64,000 nt of DNA from Streptomyces asoensis (GTDB lineage Bacteria; Actinomycetota; Actinomycetes; Streptomycetales; Streptomycetaceae), in NCBI RefSeq assembly GCF_016860545.1, contig NZ_BNEB01000002.1, positions 1 to 64,000 on the forward strand, written 5' to 3'. The notes beneath the pieces were generated by a model that saw only the letters and a list, made by a program, of their open reading frames with translations, did not search any database and was not told the origin of the DNA. Shown piece by piece: positions 44,503 to 53,446 of the stretch (its first letter is position 1; every line of letters begins with the position of its first letter). A program made the position numbers and the translations under genes.

Positions 44503-45171
44503 ATGGCGCACCCGGAGCTTCCGGAGATCGTCTCGCACGAGGAGTGGCGCACCGCGCGGGCGGAACTGCTGGCCAAGGAGCAGGTGGTGGCACGCGCGCG
44601 TGCGGCGCTGGACGCCGAGCGGCGCGCGCTGCCCATGGCCGAGGTCGGCACGGAGTACGTCTTCGAGGGGGGCGACGGCAAGGCGGGACTTGTCGACCTC
44701 TTCGAGGGGCGGCGGCAACTCGTCGTCCACCACTTCGAGTTCGAACCGGGGTGGGAGAGCGGGTGCCGGTGCTGCGCGGCCTTCCTCGACCAGGTCGGCC
44801 ACCTCGCGCACCTCAACGCGCAGGGCACCTCCTTCGCCGTGGTGTCCCGGGCGCCGTTCACGAGGATCCTGCCGTTCAAGGCGCGCATGGGCTGGACGGT
44901 GCCCTGGTACTCCTGCCCCGAGGACGACTTCGGCGGAGACTTCGAGGCGACCGTGCCCGCGCAGGAGGCGGCCGGGGAGCCGGACCCGGGCCCCGGCGGG
45001 CGGCCCGGGCTGAGCTGCTTCCTGCGGGACGGCGGCCGCGTGTTCCACACCTACTCGGTGTTCGGGCGGGAGCTCGACCGGCTGGGCCCCGCGGCCGGGC
45101 TCCTCGCCCTGACGGCGCTGGGACCGTGGGACGGCGCCCGCGTCCGCTACCACGACGAGTACGAGATGTGA
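44503..45171 (+). CDS. DUF899 (thioredoxin-like) family protein
   Basis: A 222-residue protein with AGGAGG before ATG 44503. It has the DUF899 pattern: HEEWRTARAELLAKEQVVARARAALDAERRALPMAEV at the start, then LVDLFEGRRQLVVHHFEFEPGWESGCRCCAAFLDQVGHLAHLNAQGTSFAVVSRAPFTRILPFKARMGWTVPWYS, a thioredoxin-like fold in which GCRCC occupies the position of the redox site. The C-terminal FHTYSVFGRELD motif is also typical. The function is unknown; a peroxide- or thiol-related role is inferred from the fold. A CACGCGCGCGTG palindrome lies at 44591-44602. Confidence 0.88.
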   Translation: MAHPELPEIVSHEEWRTARAELLAKEQVVARARAALDAERRALPMAEVGTEYVFEGGDGKAGLVDLFEGRRQLVVHHFEFEPGWESGCRCCAAFLDQVGHLAHLNAQGTSFAVVSRAPFTRILPFKARMGWTVPWYSCPEDDFGGDFEATVPAQEAAGEPDPGPGGRPGLSCFLRDGGRVFHTYSVFGRELDRLGPAAGLLALTALGPWDGARVRYHDEYEM

Positions 45172-45327
45172 CACGGAGAGTGTCCGACATGTTCGTAAGG
45201 TGACCGGATTCTCACACTCCGCGGTGACCTCGTGTCAAGTAGGTCTCAGTACCGCAACCGGGCGAGGCGAACCACCCTCCAAGAGCGTTAACTCCTACAG
45301 GTACGACGCTTGATCGGAGGTGGCGAG

Positions 45328-45504
45328 ATGGTGAACGGGCGGACCGTGCTCGAACGCTTTCCCGCAGGTGGGCCGCGCGGCTCTTGGCCCGCGGAGGAGT
45401 TCGCGCACGCGCGGCGCTTGGAGGGGCTGGCCGCCGAGGTCGTCATGGACCTCGCCACGGACACCTTCCTGGTGGTCGTCCGGGGCGGCGACACCGAGCG
45501 CTGA
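45328..45504 (+). CDS. 58-residue hypothetical protein
   Basis: ATG 45328 follows GGAGG. The product, MVNGRTVLERFPAGGPRGS then WPAEEFAHARRLEGLAAEVVMDLATDTFLVVVRGGD, is a small soluble protein with a helix and a beta-hairpin. I do not recognise it. The good ribosome-binding site and fit between a 150-bp gap and the convergent ABC gene support it. Confidence 0.6.
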   Translation: MVNGRTVLERFPAGGPRGSWPAEEFAHARRLEGLAAEVVMDLATDTFLVVVRGGDTER

Positions 45505-45508
45505 GCGC

Positions 45509-47614
45509 TCAGCCCGCCCCCGCCCCCGCCTGTGACGGAGCGGGCACCGGCGCCGAGAACTGCTCGGCCTGGAGCGTGTACAGCTCCGCGTAGACCCCGC
45601 CGCCCGCCAGCAGCTCGTCCGGCGTTCCCGACTCCACCAGCCGGCCCTGGTCCAGTACGTGCACCAGGTCGGCGTGCCGGACCGACGCCAGCCGGTGGGT
45701 GATCAGCACCACCGTCTGCCCGCCGTCCGCGAGGGCACGGATCTTCTCGAAGACCTCCAGCTCGGCACGGGCGTCCAGGGCCGCCGTCGGCTCGTCCACG
45801 ACCAGGATGCGTCCGCGCCGGTAGGCGGCCCGCGCGATGCCCAGGCGCTGCCATTGGCCGCCGGACAGTTCGTGGCCGCCGCTGAAGTGCCGGGCCAGCA
45901 AGGTGTCCAGGCCGCGCGGCAGGTCCGACACGACCTCCTGCGCACCCGCCTCGGCGATCGACGCGGCGAGCCGTTCCTCGGTGAGCGGGGCGCCGGAGCG
46001 GCCGATGGCGACGTTGACCCGCGCCGTGAACGGCCACCGCTTGAAGTCCTGCGCCACCATCGCGATGCGCTCGGCCAGCTGCCGCCGGTCCGCGTCCGCC
46101 GCGTCCACGCCGTCCCACAGGATCCGCCCCCGGTCCGGCCTGTACAGTCCCGCGAGCAGCTTCACCAGAGTGGTCTTGCCGGAGCCGTTCTCGCCGACGA
46201 GCGCGATGATCCTGCCGAGCGGCAGCGAGAGGCTGACGTCGTCGAGCGCGGGCCGCGCCGACTCGCCCGGATAGCCGAACGTGACGTTCTCGAAGCGGAT
46301 CTCCCGCGGCTCCTCCGGCAGCGCCGCGCCGCCCACCGGGATGGCCCGTTCGGCCGCCTCCACGTACAGCCGCTGGAGGTCGCCCACGAACAGCGCCTCC
46401 TCGTGCAGCTGGTTGACCTCCAGGACGAGCGTGTTCAGGCTCGCCGAGCCGCTGCGGATCGCGATGACGGCCGTGCCCGCCACCGCGAGCGCCATCGTCC
46501 CGGTGAGCAGCAGCCCGCCCAGCGTGGCGTACGTCGCCAGGGTCGCCAGGCCCGTCCAGGTCGCCGCGAACAGTCCGGTGCGGGCCGCGAGCCGGGCCAG
46601 CCGGGCCTGCTCCGCCTCCGCGGTCTCCGACATGGCGCGGAAGTGCCGCAGCAGGAAGGGGCCGACGCCGTGGACGCGGATCTCGGGCGCGGCCGCCGGC
46701 TCGGTGAGCAGACCGGCGATCAGATGCCCCGCGCGCGCGTGCTGCACCCAGGTGTGGAAGGACTCGTAGCGGCGCCGGGCGTTGGTCAGGGCGCTCCACG
46801 CGCTGGGCAGCGTCATCGTCACGAGCAGCGGCAGCAGGAGCGGGTGGAGCACGGTGAGGACGCCGGCCGACGCGGTCAGCGAGATCATCGCGTTCACCAC
46901 GCGCGTGCCGTGACTGATCATGTAGCGGCTGGACCGTGCCCCGTACTGCGCGGTGTCGAGCAGCTTGTGGAAGGCGTGGTCCTCGATCGCGGCGAGCTCG
47001 ACCGCGGCCGCCCGCTCCAGGTACAGCTCGGTGGCCACCCGTTCCACCTTGGGTTCGAGGCGCCCGGTGGCGTACGTCGACGCGGCCCGCAGCAGCGCCC
47101 CGGCGAGCAGGACGACGGTCATGACGGCCAGGGCGGGAGCGGCGCCGCGCAGCCGCTCGTCGATCGGGCCGCCGGTGACGAGCCGTCCCAGGACGGCGTT
47201 CATGGCGAGCAGGCCCACCGCCTGCGCCACGCCCCGGGCGATCTCGGCGCCCAGGACGACGCGGGCGGCCCTCGGGTCGGCCTGGCGGGCGAGCCGCAGA
47301 CTGGAGCCCAGCAGGGACGGCAGCCGGGTCACCATGGCGCGGACGTTCAGTTCCAGGAAGGCGTCGCGGTGCTGGTTCCAGCCCGTGTCGTAGCGCAGGG
47401 GGCCGCCGAAGAGCAGGCGCTCCGACTCCGACACGCCCCGCTCGTCCGGCCCCTCCGGCCCGTCCGCCGCTTCCGTCCCCGGCGCGGTGCCCGCCCCGGC
47501 CTTCGGCCCGTCCGCCGTTTCCGTCCCCGGCGCCGTGCCCGCCCCGGCCTGCGGGCCGTCCGGTGTCCCGGTCTTCGGCTTGGTGCCTACCTCGGCCCCC
47601 CGTGTCCGTCCCAC
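45509..47614 (-). CDS. ABC transporter with fused permease and ATPase (exporter type)
   Basis: A 701-residue half-transporter. GTG 47614 has GGGAGG 7 bases upstream; a second GTG at 47434 (VSESERLLFGG) is possible. The first 60 residues contain two copies of a 16-residue repeat (GPQAGAGTAPGTETAD-like). The membrane domain (about 85-390) has six helices; the ATPase (about 430-690) has Walker A GENGSGKTTLVKLLAGLYRPDRG, Q-loop VAQDFKRWPF, signature HELSGGQWQRLGIARA, Walker B ILVVDEPTAALD and H-loop LITHRLASV. It should act as a homodimer or with another half; substrate unknown. It is transcribed toward the small gene at 45328. Confidence 0.93.
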   Translation of the reverse strand: MGRTRGAEVGTKPKTGTPDGPQAGAGTAPGTETADGPKAGAGTAPGTEAADGPEGPDERGVSESERLLFGGPLRYDTGWNQHRDAFLELNVRAMVTRLPSLLGSSLRLARQADPRAARVVLGAEIARGVAQAVGLLAMNAVLGRLVTGGPIDERLRGAAPALAVMTVVLLAGALLRAASTYATGRLEPKVERVATELYLERAAAVELAAIEDHAFHKLLDTAQYGARSSRYMISHGTRVVNAMISLTASAGVLTVLHPLLLPLLVTMTLPSAWSALTNARRRYESFHTWVQHARAGHLIAGLLTEPAAAPEIRVHGVGPFLLRHFRAMSETAEAEQARLARLAARTGLFAATWTGLATLATYATLGGLLLTGTMALAVAGTAVIAIRSGSASLNTLVLEVNQLHEEALFVGDLQRLYVEAAERAIPVGGAALPEEPREIRFENVTFGYPGESARPALDDVSLSLPLGRIIALVGENGSGKTTLVKLLAGLYRPDRGRILWDGVDAADADRRQLAERIAMVAQDFKRWPFTARVNVAIGRSGAPLTEERLAASIAEAGAQEVVSDLPRGLDTLLARHFSGGHELSGGQWQRLGIARAAYRRGRILVVDEPTAALDARAELEVFEKIRALADGGQTVVLITHRLASVRHADLVHVLDQGRLVESGTPDELLAGGGVYAELYTLQAEQFSAPVPAPSQAGAGAG

Positions 47615-47761
47615 CGCCGGCCTCCCGATCGCGATCGTCGACGAACGGCCACTATCTCGGGATGCGCCGCCCGCGGGCAGGGCGCGGGACTGGAGGTTCC
47701 CGGCGCGCGGGCGTGCGCCGGACGGCGTCGCCGCTCGCCCCGCGGAGAGGGGGCGGGCCGG

Positions 47762-48208
47762 CTAGGCGATGATCGCCCGCGACCAGGTGGGCGTCGTGCC
47801 CACCAGACGGCACAGCGCCAGATAGAGGGGGATCGGCGGCGTGTACGGAAGCGTGCCGTCCGGCCGGTGGACGAGGCGGGGACGGTGCACGGAGTCCGGG
47901 AGCAGCGCGCCGGTCGCGTAGTGCGCGGGGGCGGGCCATTCCAGGGCGTAGTCGGAGTCGGAGGGGACCAGCCACCACCAGCGCGTCCCGTCCGCGTAGA
48001 CACAGCCCACACGCGGCAGGCGCGGCATCAGGAGCGGGCCGAAACGGGCGGGGGCGGACACGGCGTCGCAGCCCAGCGGGGCCGTCATGCCGTCGGGCAC
48101 GGTGAGCCGGCGCGGCGGCTCGGGGGCCTGCGCGCCGTCGGGTCCGCGCCGCATGCGGACGAGCGTGTCGAGGGTGAGCAGCGGGCCCCGGCCGGGGAGG
48201 GCGGTCAT
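47762..48208 (-). CDS. Hypothetical protein coupled to the HATPase gene
   Basis: A 148-residue protein starting MTALPGRGPLLTLDTLVRMRRGPDG, overlapping the upstream ATPase stop by 4 bases. It is rich in Trp and Pro, with a conserved-looking centre (GCVYADGTRWWWLVPSDSDYALEWPAPAHYATGALLPD) and a helical end (PPIPLYLALCRLVGTTPTWSRAI). I have seen similar proteins beside WhiJ-type HATPase genes in Streptomyces, without an assigned function. Confidence 0.75.
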   Translation of the reverse strand: MTALPGRGPLLTLDTLVRMRRGPDGAQAPEPPRRLTVPDGMTAPLGCDAVSAPARFGPLLMPRLPRVGCVYADGTRWWWLVPSDSDYALEWPAPAHYATGALLPDSVHRPRLVHRPDGTLPYTPPIPLYLALCRLVGTTPTWSRAIIA

Positions 48209-49233
48209 GCCCTTCCCCGCTCGCGCCCGTGTCCGAGCGGGAGGGAACCGGTGGCGTGTCCGACGGCCCACGCGTCACGGCCGCCCTCGGATCCGCCGTG
48301 GCCGGCGGGGGAGCGGCGCCACTGCGGTGCCACACGGGGGTCCGCGCCGTCGGGCGCCGGCCCGGGCGCGGGCGTGGGTGCGGCCTTCGGTGCGGCCTGG
48401 GCGGTCGCCGCGGGGGCGAGCGGCGCGGGGAGGGCGGGGCGCGGTCGCCGTACGCCCGGACCGGGGACGCTCGCGTGCCGCTGCTCGGCCTGCTCGTCCT
48501 CGTCGGCGGGGCCCTCGGCCGGTCCCGGCTTGGGACGGGAGCCCCAGCCGAGGTCGTTGCGGGGCGCGGCCGGGCCGGTGCGCGGCGCGGCGGGGCCGTC
48601 GTGGAACTCGTCCAGGGTGTCGAGGAGGTCGCCGAGGTCGCCGTGGTGCGCCTCGGCGAGGTCCGCGCCCAGGCTGTTGCAGGGCTCGGCGGGATCGCGC
48701 GGGACCTCGGCCTTGCGGGCGAGGTCGGCCCAGACCAGCAGGCCGGGGCCGTGTTCCTGGGCGCCCCAGGCGTGACAGAGGGCCTCGACGAGGATCAGCC
48801 CCCGCCCGTGCTCCTCCTCGGGGCGCTGCGGCGAGGGGTGCGGCTCGCCCGGAGCGCACCCCTGATCGCGCACGGCTATGCGCACCAGGTCGTCGCCGTC
48901 GTGCAGCTCGCAGACGACGATGTCGCTCGCGGTGTGCACTATGGCGTTGGTGACCAGCTCGGATATGACCAGGGCGGCGGTGTCGCAGGTGTCCTCGCAC
49001 ACCGACCAGCCGGTCAGCCGGGCCCTCGTCAGGCGTCTGGCCTGCGCGGGGGAACCAGGATGGGCGGCCAGTTCGAACCGGAACCGGCGCTCGGCAGCGG
49101 CCTGGTCGGAGCCGGCTCCCTCCCCTGTTCTCGCATGCGCTCGAGCGGGGGAACCCCCATCGGCACCGAGACCCTGGGGGCGGCCTGCGGAGGCGTCTGT
49201 TCCTAAGGGCGCGGACGGAATCACGCTTGCCAC
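48205..49233 (-). CDS. HATPase-domain protein (anti-sigma/serine kinase-like) of a WhiJ-type triad
   Basis: About 342 residues. GTG 49233 gives VASVIPSAPLG, the start I recall for homologues; a TTG at 49260 would add nine residues but lies within an inverted repeat. The GHKL ATPase domain (about 45-180) has the N-box ELVTNAIVHTASDIVVCELHDGDDLVRIAVRDQG and the G-box region HGRGLILVEALCHAWG. The long C-terminal tail is Pro/Ala-rich. It is divergent from an XRE regulator and a DUF397 gene, the same three-gene set as whiJ and its neighbours in S. coelicolor, which influence development. Confidence 0.85.
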   Translation of the reverse strand: MASVIPSAPLGTDASAGRPQGLGADGGSPARAHARTGEGAGSDQAAAERRFRFELAAHPGSPAQARRLTRARLTGWSVCEDTCDTAALVISELVTNAIVHTASDIVVCELHDGDDLVRIAVRDQGCAPGEPHPSPQRPEEEHGRGLILVEALCHAWGAQEHGPGLLVWADLARKAEVPRDPAEPCNSLGADLAEAHHGDLGDLLDTLDEFHDGPAAPRTGPAAPRNDLGWGSRPKPGPAEGPADEDEQAEQRHASVPGPGVRRPRPALPAPLAPAATAQAAPKAAPTPAPGPAPDGADPRVAPQWRRSPAGHGGSEGGRDAWAVGHATGSLPLGHGRERGRA

Positions 49234-49250
49234 TATCTCCCCGCCGTGCA

Positions 49251-49285
49251 CACTTGGCAAGTGTCACTCTGAAAAATGCAGAGTG
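49251..49285. promoter_or_regulatory. Two adjacent inverted repeats in the HATPase-XRE divergent region
   Basis: CACTTGGCAAGTG (49251-49263) is a 13-nt palindrome with 6-bp arms. It is followed two bases later by CACTCTG (49265-49271) / CAGAGTG (49279-49285) around AAAAATG. Both lie between divergent genes of the triad and are candidate sites for the XRE regulator. Confidence 0.55.
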
Positions 49286-49496
49286 CTGTGTGACGCGGTG
49301 AGAGGCCGTGGCACACTGCTCGCAACAGCACGTCGAACGGCGCCAGTCGGGATCGCCGGAGATCCGTACCACGCGTACCAGATCTTCGAACGGATCTTCG
49401 GGTGGCGCCGTAGGGCTGTCGGGATTCTTTGCGTTGCCGGCCGGGTGGGCCCGTGTGCTCCCGAGCGGTCGGCCGGGCTCTTCGTGGAGGTGGAGC

Positions 49497-50357
49497 GTGA
49501 GCGAACCGCGGTCCGCGCCGACGGTCGGACAGGTCGTCCTCGGTCGGCGCCTGCTGGACCTGCGGGAACGCGCCGGGCTCAAGCGCGAGGAGGCCGCCCG
49601 CATCCTGCGGGTCGCGCCCGCCACGGTCCGCCGCATGGAGATGGCCGAGGTCAGCCTCAAGATTCCGTACCTCCAGCTGCTGCTGAAGGCCTACGGCGTC
49701 ACCGACGAGGAGGCCGAGGGCTTCGTCCGGCTCGCCGAGGACGCGAACCGGCCGGGCTGGTGGCAGCGCTTCCACGACGTCCTGCCCGGCTGGTTCTCGA
49801 TGCACGTCAGCCTCGAGGGCGCCGCCGCCCTGATCCGCCAGTACGAGCCCCACTTCGTGCCCGGCCTGCTCCAGACCGAGGACTACGCGCGAGGCGTCCT
49901 GAAGTCCGGCGCCATCGGCCAGACCCGCCCGGAGGACATCGAGCGCCTCGTCGACCTGCGCATGCAGCGCCAGGACCTGCTCACCCGTCAGGACGCGCCG
50001 CGGCTGTGGTTCGTGATGGACGAGACGGTGCTGCGTCGCCCGGTCGGCGGCCCGGAGGTGATGCGCGCGCAGATCGACAAACTGCTCGACGCCACGGAGC
50101 TGCCCCACGTGACCCTCCAGATCGCGCCGTTCGAGAACGGGCCGCATCCGGGCACGTACGGGCCCTTCGTGCTGTTCCGATTCGCCATGCCGGAGCTTCC
50201 GGACATGGTCTACAGCGAGTACCTGACCGGCGCCGTCTACCTCGACGCCCGCACCGAGGTGGCGACCCACCTCGAGGTCATGGACCGCATGGCGGCGCAG
50301 GCCGCTACTGCACATCGCACGAAGGAGATCCTCCGGGATCTCCGCAAGGAGTTGTGA
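49497..50357 (+). CDS. XRE-family (WhiJ-like) transcriptional regulator
   Basis: A 286-residue protein. GTG 49497 follows GGAGGTGGAG and begins VSEPRSAPTVGQVVLGRRLLDLRERAGLKREEAARILRVAPATVRRMEMAEV, an N-terminal Cro/C1 helix-turn-helix. The C-terminal DUF5753 domain (about 95-280) is recognised by PGWFSMHVSLEGAAALIRQYEPHFVPGLLQTEDYARGVL and TLQIAPFENGPHPGTYGPFVLFRF, a ligand-sensing region typical of Streptomyces WhiJ paralogues. It is immediately followed by its DUF397 partner. It probably binds the inverted repeats at 49251-49285 and is modulated by the DUF397 protein. Confidence 0.9.
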   Translation: MSEPRSAPTVGQVVLGRRLLDLRERAGLKREEAARILRVAPATVRRMEMAEVSLKIPYLQLLLKAYGVTDEEAEGFVRLAEDANRPGWWQRFHDVLPGWFSMHVSLEGAAALIRQYEPHFVPGLLQTEDYARGVLKSGAIGQTRPEDIERLVDLRMQRQDLLTRQDAPRLWFVMDETVLRRPVGGPEVMRAQIDKLLDATELPHVTLQIAPFENGPHPGTYGPFVLFRFAMPELPDMVYSEYLTGAVYLDARTEVATHLEVMDRMAAQAATAHRTKEILRDLRKEL

Positions 50358-50633
50358 ATGAACCGCATCAAGACCCAGTCCGGGCCGCGGGTCCGCGCCC
50401 AGCGGATCTACAACGGCATGCCCGCCCGGGATCTGGGCAGCGAGGGCTGGCACAAGCCGTGGAGCGGCGGTAACGGAGGCAACTGCCTGGAAGCGATGAA
50501 GCTCGCCGACGGCCGCATCGCCGTCCGCCAGTCGACCGACCCCGACGGGCCGGCCCTGATCTACACGAGCGACGAGATGACGGCCTTCATCGAGGGAGCC
50601 AAGGCGGGGGAGGCGGACTTCCTGTTGTCCTGA
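50358..50633 (+). CDS. DUF397 domain protein, partner of the XRE regulator
   Basis: A 91-residue protein whose ATG directly follows the XRE stop codon. The DUF397 core is present: WHKPWSGGNGGNCLEAMKLADGRIAVRQSTDPDGPALIYTSDEMTAFIEGAKAGEADFLL, with the S/GGxGGNCxE and R(Q/D)S motifs. DUF397 proteins pair with DUF5753 regulators in toxin-antitoxin-like or developmental switches (bldB- and whiJ-related systems). Confidence 0.9.
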   Translation: MNRIKTQSGPRVRAQRIYNGMPARDLGSEGWHKPWSGGNGGNCLEAMKLADGRIAVRQSTDPDGPALIYTSDEMTAFIEGAKAGEADFLLS

Positions 50634-50769
50634 ACGCGTCCGACCGGCTCTTCCTTTTTCCCGATCCGACCACCACTTTCCCCGTCCACCCGCCACTCTT
50701 CCTTTCTCTGCTTACTTGTTTCGGTGCTGACTTGAACACTATCCGCGTCACATGCTTACGGAGTGCCTC

Positions 50770-51582
50770 ATGACCGGGCAGGAACCCGCCGGAGCCCCCG
50801 AGATCGACACCAGCAAGCCCCACCCCGCCCGGATGTACGACTGGTACCTCGGCGGCAAGGACAACTACCCCGTCGACGAGGCCATGGGCCGCCAGATGCT
50901 CGCGCTCGACCCCCGGGTGCCGGTGATGGCACGAGTCAACCGGGCCTTCATGCACCGCTCCACCCGCTGGCTGGCCGAGAACGGCGTACGCCAGTTCCTG
51001 GACGTCGGCACGGGCATCCCGACCGAGCCCAACCTGCACCAGATCGCCCAGCGGATCGCACCCGACTCCCGCGTGGTCTACTGCGACAACGACCCGATCG
51101 TCCTGGCCCACGCGGCCGCTCTGCTGCGCAGCACGCCCGACGGCGTCACGGAGTACCTCCAGGCGGACGTCCGCGATCCGGACGCGGTCCTGGAGGGTGC
51201 CGGGAAGATCCTGGACCTCGACCGGCCGGTGGCGCTGTCGCTCGTCGCCCTGCTGCACTTCGTCTCCGACGAGGACGGCGCGCACGAACTGGTCGACCGC
51301 CTGCTCGCGCCGCTCGCCCCGGGCAGCTACCTGGTGATGACCCACGCCACCGCCGACTTCTCCCCGCAGGAGTCGGCGGCGGCCACGGAGAAGCTCAAGG
51401 CCGCGGGCGTCACCCTCGCCCTGCGCTCGCGCGAGCGGTTCACCCGCTTCTTCGACGGGCTCGAACTGGTCGAACCCGGCGTCGCGGTCGTCCCCGACTG
51501 GCACCCCGAACTCGGGGACCCGGTACCGGGCCAGGACGACGGCGTGATTCCGGGATACGGGGCGGTGGGCCGCAAGAACTGA
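50770..51582 (+). CDS. SAM-dependent methyltransferase, Methyltransf_19 family
   Basis: A 270-residue protein. ATG 50770 has GGAG at good spacing; ATG 50752 would add six residues. The family signature is strong: IDTSKPHPARMYDWYLGGKDNYPVDEAMGRQML at the start, then GVRQFLDVGTGIPTEPNLHQIAQRIAPDSRVVYCDNDPIVLAHAAALL, the SAM-binding part, and VALSLVALLHFVSDEDGAHELVDRLL. This actinobacterial family is abundant in Streptomyces, often beside XRE/DUF397 genes; the acceptor is unknown. Confidence 0.92.
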   Translation: MTGQEPAGAPEIDTSKPHPARMYDWYLGGKDNYPVDEAMGRQMLALDPRVPVMARVNRAFMHRSTRWLAENGVRQFLDVGTGIPTEPNLHQIAQRIAPDSRVVYCDNDPIVLAHAAALLRSTPDGVTEYLQADVRDPDAVLEGAGKILDLDRPVALSLVALLHFVSDEDGAHELVDRLLAPLAPGSYLVMTHATADFSPQESAAATEKLKAAGVTLALRSRERFTRFFDGLELVEPGVAVVPDWHPELGDPVPGQDDGVIPGYGAVGRKN

Positions 51583-51660
51583 TCCCCGGTCCTCGGCCGC
51601 CGGTACCCGATACCCGGTTCCGGCGAGCGCCGTGACCGGGGGCCGGGCCTGCTGCCGCAT

Positions 51661-51691
51661 GCTGTGGGGCGTCCGGCGGACGCCCCACAGC
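51661..51691. terminator. Terminator between convergent methyltransferase and PdxR genes
   Basis: Perfect 14-bp arms (51661-51674 and 51678-51691) with a 3-nt loop, at about the midpoint of the gap between two convergent genes. Confidence 0.8.
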
Positions 51692-51760
51692 ACTTCGCCG
51701 GGGGCCGCTCGCGGGCACGGCGCGCGGTGTCCGCCGGTACGGCCGACCGCGGCGGCGGTC

Positions 51761-53263
51761 TCAGCGGGGGGTCGGGGCCGGCCCCGGGTCGCGCACCGGC
51801 ACCGGGTCCGGACCCGGGGTCAGGATGCCGCACAGCGCCTCCAGTGCCGCCCCGTAGGCGTGTTCCGCCGGGGTCGCGTAGCCGACGACGAGTCCGTCCT
51901 GCGCCGCCGTGTCGCCGTCCGGATGCCGGAAGGCGTCCAGGCCGTCCAGGGCGACCCCCTGCCGGGCGGCCGCCTCGACGACGGACCGCTCGGTCCCGGG
52001 CGGCAGCCGCAGCACCGCGTGCAGCCCCGCCGCGATACCCGTGACCTCGACGTGCGGCGCCCGGACGGCCAGCGCCTCGACCAGCCGGTCACGCCGCCCG
52101 CGGTACCGCTGCCGCATCCGCCGTACATGACGGTCGTACGCCCCGGACCGGATGAGGTCGGCCAGACTCAGCTGGTCCAGGACGCTCGCCCAGGCCTCCC
52201 GCTCGCCCTTGGCCGCGAGAACCGCGCCGACGTACCGCTCGGGCAGCACCATCCAGCCGAGGCGCACCGCGGGCGACAGGCTCTTGCTGACCGAGCCGAG
52301 GTAGATCACCCGCTCGGGGTCGAGACCCTGGACGGCGCCGACGGGCTTGCGGTCGTAGCGGAACTCGCCGTCGTAGTCGTCCTCCAGGACCAGCGCGTCA
52401 CGCGCGCGAGCCCAGTCGATCACGGTGGTCCGGCGGTTCGCGTGCAGGGGACCGCCGGTCGGGAACTGGTGCGCGGGGGTCAGCAGCACCGCCCGCTCGC
52501 GCGCCAGCCGCTCCACGCGCGCGCCGTCCGCGTCCAGCGGCAGGGGGACCGTGCGCACGCCCGCCGAGGCCAGCAGCCCGCGGTGGAAGCCCAGGCCGTA
52601 CCCCTCCACGGCGAGCGGACCGCGCAGGACGGCGCCGCCGGGCGCGAACAGCAGCCGCAGCGCGTGGGCGAACCCCGAGCAGATGACGATGCGCCCGGGC
52701 TCGGCCCGCACGCCACGCGCGCGTGCCAGGTACTCGGCGAGGGCCTCCCGCAGTTCCCGCCGTCCGGCCGGGTCGCCGGGCCCGAACACCTCGTGGGGCG
52801 CTTCCTGGAGGGCCCGCCGGTAGGAGGCCAGCCAGGCCGAGCGGGGGAACGAGGAGGCGTCCGGCGTGCCCTGCCGCAGGTCGTGCAGCGGGCCACGCGC
52901 GCGTGACGGCACCTCGGCGGGCGGGCGGCGCCCTGCGGGCCGTACGTCACGGGCACGTGCCCCCTGCGCCGGCGGTGTGGTCGGCACCCCCATGGCGACC
53001 CGGGTCCCGGAACCCTGGCGCGCGGTCAGCCAGCCCTCCGCGACGAGTTCCGCGTACGCGTCGGCGACCGTGTTCCGGGCGACGCCGAGGTCGGCGGCGA
53101 GCGAGCGGTAGGGCGGCAGCCGGGTGCCGGGCGGCAGACGCCCCCCGCGCACGGCCTCGCGCAGCGCCCGGATGAGCGCGGCCCGCCGGCCGCCGGGACC
53201 GGCCGGATCGAGATGCAGGTCGACGCCGATCCGTTCGGCCGCATCGACCCATGACTCCGCCAT
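51761..53263 (-). CDS. MocR/PdxR-type regulator (GntR HTH fused to aminotransferase fold)
   Basis: A 500-residue regulator starting MAESWVDAAERIGVDLHLD. The N-terminal winged HTH (about 20-90: RALREAVRGGRLPPGTRLPPYRSLAADLGVARNTVADAYAELVAEGWLTARQGSGTRVA) is joined by a Pro/Arg linker to a fold-type I aminotransferase-like domain. The PLP lysine lies in VIYLGSVSKSLSPAVRLGWMVLP and DDYDGEFRYDRKPVGAVQGLD is conserved. Such proteins sense PLP or amino-acid adducts and often control vitamin B6 or GABA genes, but no pdx genes are adjacent. Two CACGCGCGCGTG palindromes lie in the gene (52714-52725, 52894-52905). Confidence 0.92.
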   Translation of the reverse strand: MAESWVDAAERIGVDLHLDPAGPGGRRAALIRALREAVRGGRLPPGTRLPPYRSLAADLGVARNTVADAYAELVAEGWLTARQGSGTRVAMGVPTTPPAQGARARDVRPAGRRPPAEVPSRARGPLHDLRQGTPDASSFPRSAWLASYRRALQEAPHEVFGPGDPAGRRELREALAEYLARARGVRAEPGRIVICSGFAHALRLLFAPGGAVLRGPLAVEGYGLGFHRGLLASAGVRTVPLPLDADGARVERLARERAVLLTPAHQFPTGGPLHANRRTTVIDWARARDALVLEDDYDGEFRYDRKPVGAVQGLDPERVIYLGSVSKSLSPAVRLGWMVLPERYVGAVLAAKGEREAWASVLDQLSLADLIRSGAYDRHVRRMRQRYRGRRDRLVEALAVRAPHVEVTGIAAGLHAVLRLPPGTERSVVEAAARQGVALDGLDAFRHPDGDTAAQDGLVVGYATPAEHAYGAALEALCGILTPGPDPVPVRDPGPAPTPR

Positions 53264-53446
53264 GGAAAGCACCCTACAGAGCGGTCAATGCGGCCCGTGA
53301 CCGAAGCCGCGACGACGAAGACGAACGGGGTCGGACGAGCCGGGCACCGACGGGCCGGGCAACGGACCAGCCGGAGGCCACAAGGCCGTCGCGGCCGAGC
53401 GGAGGCCCAGGGGTGGGCGCGGACGAGCCCGGCGGCCGGGGTCGTT

